This document shows, piece after piece, positions 6,223 through 8,550 of a stretch of 8,550 bases of DNA (positions are counted from its first letter, which is position 1; every line of letters starts with the position of its first letter). The notes under the pieces were generated by a model. That model saw only the letters and a list, made by a program, of their open reading frames with translations, ran no database searches and was not told where the DNA came from. The stretch comes from Oscillospiraceae bacterium (lineage in GTDB: Bacteria; Bacillota; Clostridia; Oscillospirales; Oscillospiraceae): contig CACZSJ010000185.1 in the NCBI GenBank assembly GCA_902783825.1, positions 1-8,550 on the forward strand. Direction: 5' to 3'. Both the position numbers and the translations under genes were made by a program.

Positions 6223-6260
6223 TTTTTTGCAGATTTTCCGGGTTTTTTTGCGGCTTTTTT
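6223..6260 (-). promoter_or_regulatory. Helically phased A-tracts upstream of the hup promoter (UP element or curved DNA)
   Basis: On the minus strand four A-runs lie directly behind the hup -35 box: 6223-6228 (A6), 6234-6237 (A4), 6243-6249 (A7) and 6255-6260 (A6). Their centres are 10, 10.5 and 11.5 bp apart, close to one DNA turn, as in intrinsically curved DNA. They sit at about -41 to -73 from the predicted start, the reach of the RNA polymerase alpha C-terminal domain. Positions are seen directly; the effect on transcription is inferred. Confidence 0.6.
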
Positions 6261-6276
6261 GCCGTGCTGCTGCTTC

Positions 6277-7935
6277 CTACCGCATTCGCAGCAGATTTGC
6301 CAGTTTTTCCCCTCCGGGAATCAGTCGCATATCCTCTCTTGTGATGGTCCGCGACAGCACCACCGCAATCACATACACCAGCACAGCGGCCAGAATCGCC
6401 GCGCCCAGAGGAAGCAGAAGCCCCAGGCGACTACCGCCGGGGAGCGCTCGCGCCGTCAGACCGTAGATGGCCCAGGCCGTGGCTCCCATCAGCGCGCTGG
6501 AAAACAGCGGGCCGGCAAACACCCGCAGCAGCCGGGGGCGATAATCCAGGGTCGTGCTCATGAACACATAGTTCATCACCGCCATCACCAGGTAACTGAT
6601 CAGGGTGCCGATGGGCGCGCCATAAATGTTGATGGGTCGCTGCGCTACCAGAAACCAGTTGATTGCAATCTTGATCACACCGCCCACAATGAGGGTCAGC
6701 ATGGTCAGCTTTTCCCGCCCGGAGGCCTGCAGGATGGCATTTTCCATCAGCACGATGCATACGAAGAAGGACGCCGCGCCCATGATGCGCAAAAGCCCCG
6801 GCCCCGCCATGTGGCTGCCCGGATAGAGCAGACGCATGATCGGCCCGGCCAGCACGGCCAGCCCCACCCCCATGGGGATGCACACCGCCGCCGCCACGCG
6901 CATGGAGTTTTCCGAGATTTTACCGGCCTCTCCCCGCCTGTTCCGGGCAATAGACCCGGAGATAGCCGGGACGATGGAAATGGTCAAAGGCGTGATGAAG
7001 GCAGCCGGCAGATTGAACAGGGTCTGCGCCTTGCCGTAAACGCCGTAAAGCACCTTGGCCTGCCGATAGTCAAAGCCGGCGGCGCTTTGCAGACGGTTCA
7101 TGCAAAGCTTGGAGTCCACACTGTTCAGCAGCGCCAGAATACAGGCGCCCGTGGCAATGGGAATCCCGATCATGAGCAGATCCCGCACGATCTTCCCGGC
7201 AGAGTCCACCCGGTCATCGTCTTCGGGCGTGTCCAGCGGATCCACAATCCCGGCCGTGTAGGGGGCCGCCAGCCTGTCATAATGCCGGCGCTTGTAGAAG
7301 ACCATGTACAGCAGGGAAATCGTCGAGCCGATGGATACGCCGAAGATTGCCCCGGCCGAGCCCATGGGCAGCGCCATCGGCGTACCCCGGTAGCGGCGAA
7401 TCACCAGCACCGCCAGCACCAGACCGGAGATCACCTTGAACAGCACCTCCAGCACCTCGTCCACCGTGGTGGGCAGCATGTTGCCATTGCCCTGACAGTA
7501 GCCCCGATAGGCGGAGACCATGCACACCAGCAGGATGGCCGGCGCCATGGCCCGCACGCTGGGTGCGGCGTCGGGGTTTTCCAGATATACCGCAGCGAGC
7601 CAGTTGGGGAAGCAGAACATGATCGCGAAAAACAGCAGTCCGATCCCCGTAAACGTCACCAGCGCCACCCGGAAGATTTTCTCCTCCTGCCGGGCGCGGC
7701 CGTTGGCGTCCGCCTCGGCCACCATGCGGGACATGGCCACCGGGAAGCCCGCCGTCGCCAGGGTGAAGAAGATAAAGTAAATGTTGTAGGCCCCCATGAA
7801 CATGGAGTAGCCCTCGTCACCGAGGATATTGCCCAGCGGGATTTTATAGAAGAAGCCGAGGATCTTCATGATGATCACGCCCACCGTTAAGATGGCCGCG
7901 CCGTGCAAATAGTTTTGTCCTTTGTTCTTCGCCAT
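6277..7935 (-). CDS. MOP-superfamily lipid flippase, SpoVB/YabM/YtgP family
   Basis: 552-aa multi-pass membrane protein of the polysaccharide-export (MurJ/Wzx-like) branch that flips lipid-linked sugar precursors across the membrane. Hydrophobic segments run through the whole protein, beginning with YLHGAAILTVGVIIMKILGFFYKIPLG (about 9-35), then GDEGYSMFMGAYNIYFIFF (39-57) and RGYCQGNGNMLPTTVDEVLE (144-163), all typical of SpoVB/YtgP proteins. An acidic cytosolic-type loop lies at about 226-248. The count of segments fits the family's 14 transmembrane helices. The start ATG at 7935 has AGGAGG 6 nt upstream (7947-7942); an upstream in-frame extension to 7992 overlaps the promoter. In Bacillus yabM lies near mazG and rqcP, matching this context. 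The member could act in spore cortex or peptidoglycan synthesis; the sequence does not decide which. No U-tract terminator follows, so some readthrough into hup is possible. Confidence 0.9.
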   Translation of the reverse strand: MAKNKGQNYLHGAAILTVGVIIMKILGFFYKIPLGNILGDEGYSMFMGAYNIYFIFFTLATAGFPVAMSRMVAEADANGRARQEEKIFRVALVTFTGIGLLFFAIMFCFPNWLAAVYLENPDAAPSVRAMAPAILLVCMVSAYRGYCQGNGNMLPTTVDEVLEVLFKVISGLVLAVLVIRRYRGTPMALPMGSAGAIFGVSIGSTISLLYMVFYKRRHYDRLAAPYTAGIVDPLDTPEDDDRVDSAGKIVRDLLMIGIPIATGACILALLNSVDSKLCMNRLQSAAGFDYRQAKVLYGVYGKAQTLFNLPAAFITPLTISIVPAISGSIARNRRGEAGKISENSMRVAAAVCIPMGVGLAVLAGPIMRLLYPGSHMAGPGLLRIMGAASFFVCIVLMENAILQASGREKLTMLTLIVGGVIKIAINWFLVAQRPINIYGAPIGTLISYLVMAVMNYVFMSTTLDYRPRLLRVFAGPLFSSALMGATAWAIYGLTARALPGGSRLGLLLPLGAAILAAVLVYVIAVVLSRTITREDMRLIPGGEKLANLLRMR

Positions 7936-7963
7936 GCTTCGCCTCCTGGAAACTTTCGATGCT

Positions 7964-7992
7964 ACTATACACGCAATTGCCCGCAAAATCAA
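7964..7992 (-). promoter_or_regulatory. Sigma-A type promoter of the flippase gene
   Basis: TTGATT (-35, 7992-7987) and TATAGT (-10, 7969-7964) are separated by 17 bp on the minus strand. Initiation near 7957 gives a leader of about 22 nt containing the AGGAGG site. The -35 box directly abuts the U-tract of the preceding terminator. A sigma-A match argues that this family member is not expressed only in the sporulation mother cell. Confidence 0.75.
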
Positions 7993-8028
7993 GGAAAACG
8001 AAAAAGGGCTGCGGCATCGCAGCCCTTT
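7993..8028 (-). terminator. Intrinsic terminator of the FAD-dependent dehydrogenase gene
   Basis: AAAGGGCTGC (8003-8012) and GCAGCCCTTT (8019-8028) form a perfect 10-bp stem with a 6-nt loop. On the minus strand it runs into TTCGTTTTCC. It starts 12 nt after the stop codon. Confidence 0.9.
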
Positions 8029-8039
8029 CCGTATTCAGC

Positions 8040-8550
8040 TTATTCGCTCTGCCCCAGAATATGCCGGGCTACATAGATGCCGCTGGCGGAGGCATGGGAG
8101 AGGGAGTGGGTCACGCCGGAGCAGTCCCCGATCACGTACAGGCCCTCGCTCCGGGTCTGCAGATTGTTGTCGATCTCCACTTCCATGTTGTAGAATTTGA
8201 CCTCCACACCATAGAGCAGCGTGTCGTCGTTGGCGGTGCCGGGGGCGATTTTGTCCAAGGCATAGATCATCTCGATGATGCCGTCCAAAATCCGCTTGGG
8301 GATCACCAGGCTCAAGTCCCCGGGGGTAGCCGCCAGCGTCGGCGTCACAAAGCTTTCCCGAATCCGGGCTACGGTGCTGCGCCGGCCTCGCACCAGGTCG
8401 CCGAAGCGCTGCACGATGACGCCGCCGCCCAGCATGTTGGACAGCCGGGCGATGCTCTCGCCATAACCGTTGGAGTCTTTGAAGGGCTCAGAGAAATGCT
8501 TGGACACCAACAGGGCAAAGTTGGTGTTTTCCGTGTGCTTGGCCGGATCC
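8040..8550 (-). CDS. FAD-dependent dehydrogenase, COG2509 type, C-terminal part
   Basis: The gene enters from the right edge; 169 residues plus the stop codon are visible. The readable part begins DPAKHTENTNFALLVSKHF and continues with GESIARLSNMLGGGVIVQRFGDL, GRRST, TPGDLSLVIPKRI, ALDKIAPGTANDDTLLYGVEVKFY, and near the C-terminus the flavin-binding GLYVIGDCSGVTHSLSHASASG, where the GD motif contacts the FAD ribityl/pyrophosphate in this fold. This pattern matches the poorly characterised FAD-dependent dehydrogenases of COG2509, usually about 450-540 aa and found widely in anaerobic Firmicutes. The N-terminal Rossmann GxGxxG motif lies outside the window, so integrity of the whole gene cannot be judged. 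The substrate is unknown. It ends at its own terminator, so it is not obviously co-transcribed with the flippase gene. Confidence 0.85.
   Translation of the reverse strand, partial: DPAKHTENTNFALLVSKHFSEPFKDSNGYGESIARLSNMLGGGVIVQRFGDLVRGRRSTVARIRESFVTPTLAATPGDLSLVIPKRILDGIIEMIYALDKIAPGTANDDTLLYGVEVKFYNMEVEIDNNLQTRSEGLYVIGDCSGVTHSLSHASASGIYVARHILGQSE

Noticed and set aside
6251..6264. CGGC-T6-GCCG hairpin as a terminator of the flippase gene
   Set aside because: The stem is only 4 bp and on the minus strand it is followed by A-runs, not U-runs; the A-runs are better explained as part of the hup promoter region.
6259..7890. 543-codon open frame on the plus strand opposite the flippase gene
   Set aside because: Its translation is rich in H, Q, R and G with no domain, it has no ribosome-binding site, and it mirrors the codon pattern of the membrane protein on the other strand.
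1..8550. Mobile element, CRISPR, phage or toxin-antitoxin content
   Set aside because: No direct-repeat arrays, transposase motifs, terminal repeats or integrase-like frames were seen; all genes are chromosomal housekeeping families.

Overview
The window looks like chromosomal core sequence from a GC-rich member of the Clostridia (Firmicutes), perhaps of the Oscillospiraceae/Flavonifractor type. Reasons: strong AGGAGG ribosome-binding sites, sigma-A promoters with TTGNNN-17-TATAAT spacing, many U-tract hairpin terminators, and a flippase-HU-RqcP cluster like the yab region of Bacillus and Clostridia. The lineage is inferred from these features; no marker gene fixes it. There is no mobile element, CRISPR array, tRNA, rRNA or phage gene.

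Left part (1-2420): a cysteine desulfurase (minus strand, running off the left edge) and the tRNA methylthiotransferase MtaB (plus strand) diverge from a 31-bp gap. The best promoter for the desulfurase lies inside the first codons of mtaB. MtaB needs iron-sulfur clusters and a sulfur source, which a cysteine desulfurase helps supply, so the pair makes functional sense. mtaB ends at a U-tract terminator.

Middle (2435-5496): a strong promoter drives a compact plus-strand operon, serC-serA-(MTA/SAH nucleosidase-like gene). serC and serA overlap by 8 nt and the third gene follows 14 nt later. SerA makes 3-phosphohydroxypyruvate and SerC transaminates it to phosphoserine; no serB phosphatase is present. 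The third gene suggests a link to the activated methyl cycle. The operon ends in a 47-nt near-perfect palindrome that serves as terminator for both converging transcription units.

Right part (8550-5491, all minus strand): the C-terminal part of a COG2509-type FAD-dependent dehydrogenase with its terminator; a promoter and a 14-TM-type MOP/SpoVB-family lipid flippase; a promoter with phased A-tracts, then the nucleoid protein HU; a hairpin terminator; and the S4-domain ribosome quality control factor RqcP. The mazG gene that often sits in this cluster is absent between the flippase and HU.

Nothing here is clearly an undescribed system. The points most worth checking are the embedded divergent promoter, the helically phased A-tracts upstream of hup, the non-canonical catalytic residues in SerA and the nucleosidase, and the terminator placements around hup and rqcP. 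No stretch of more than 300 bases lacks a gene; the longest gap is 171 bp between the flippase gene and hup.
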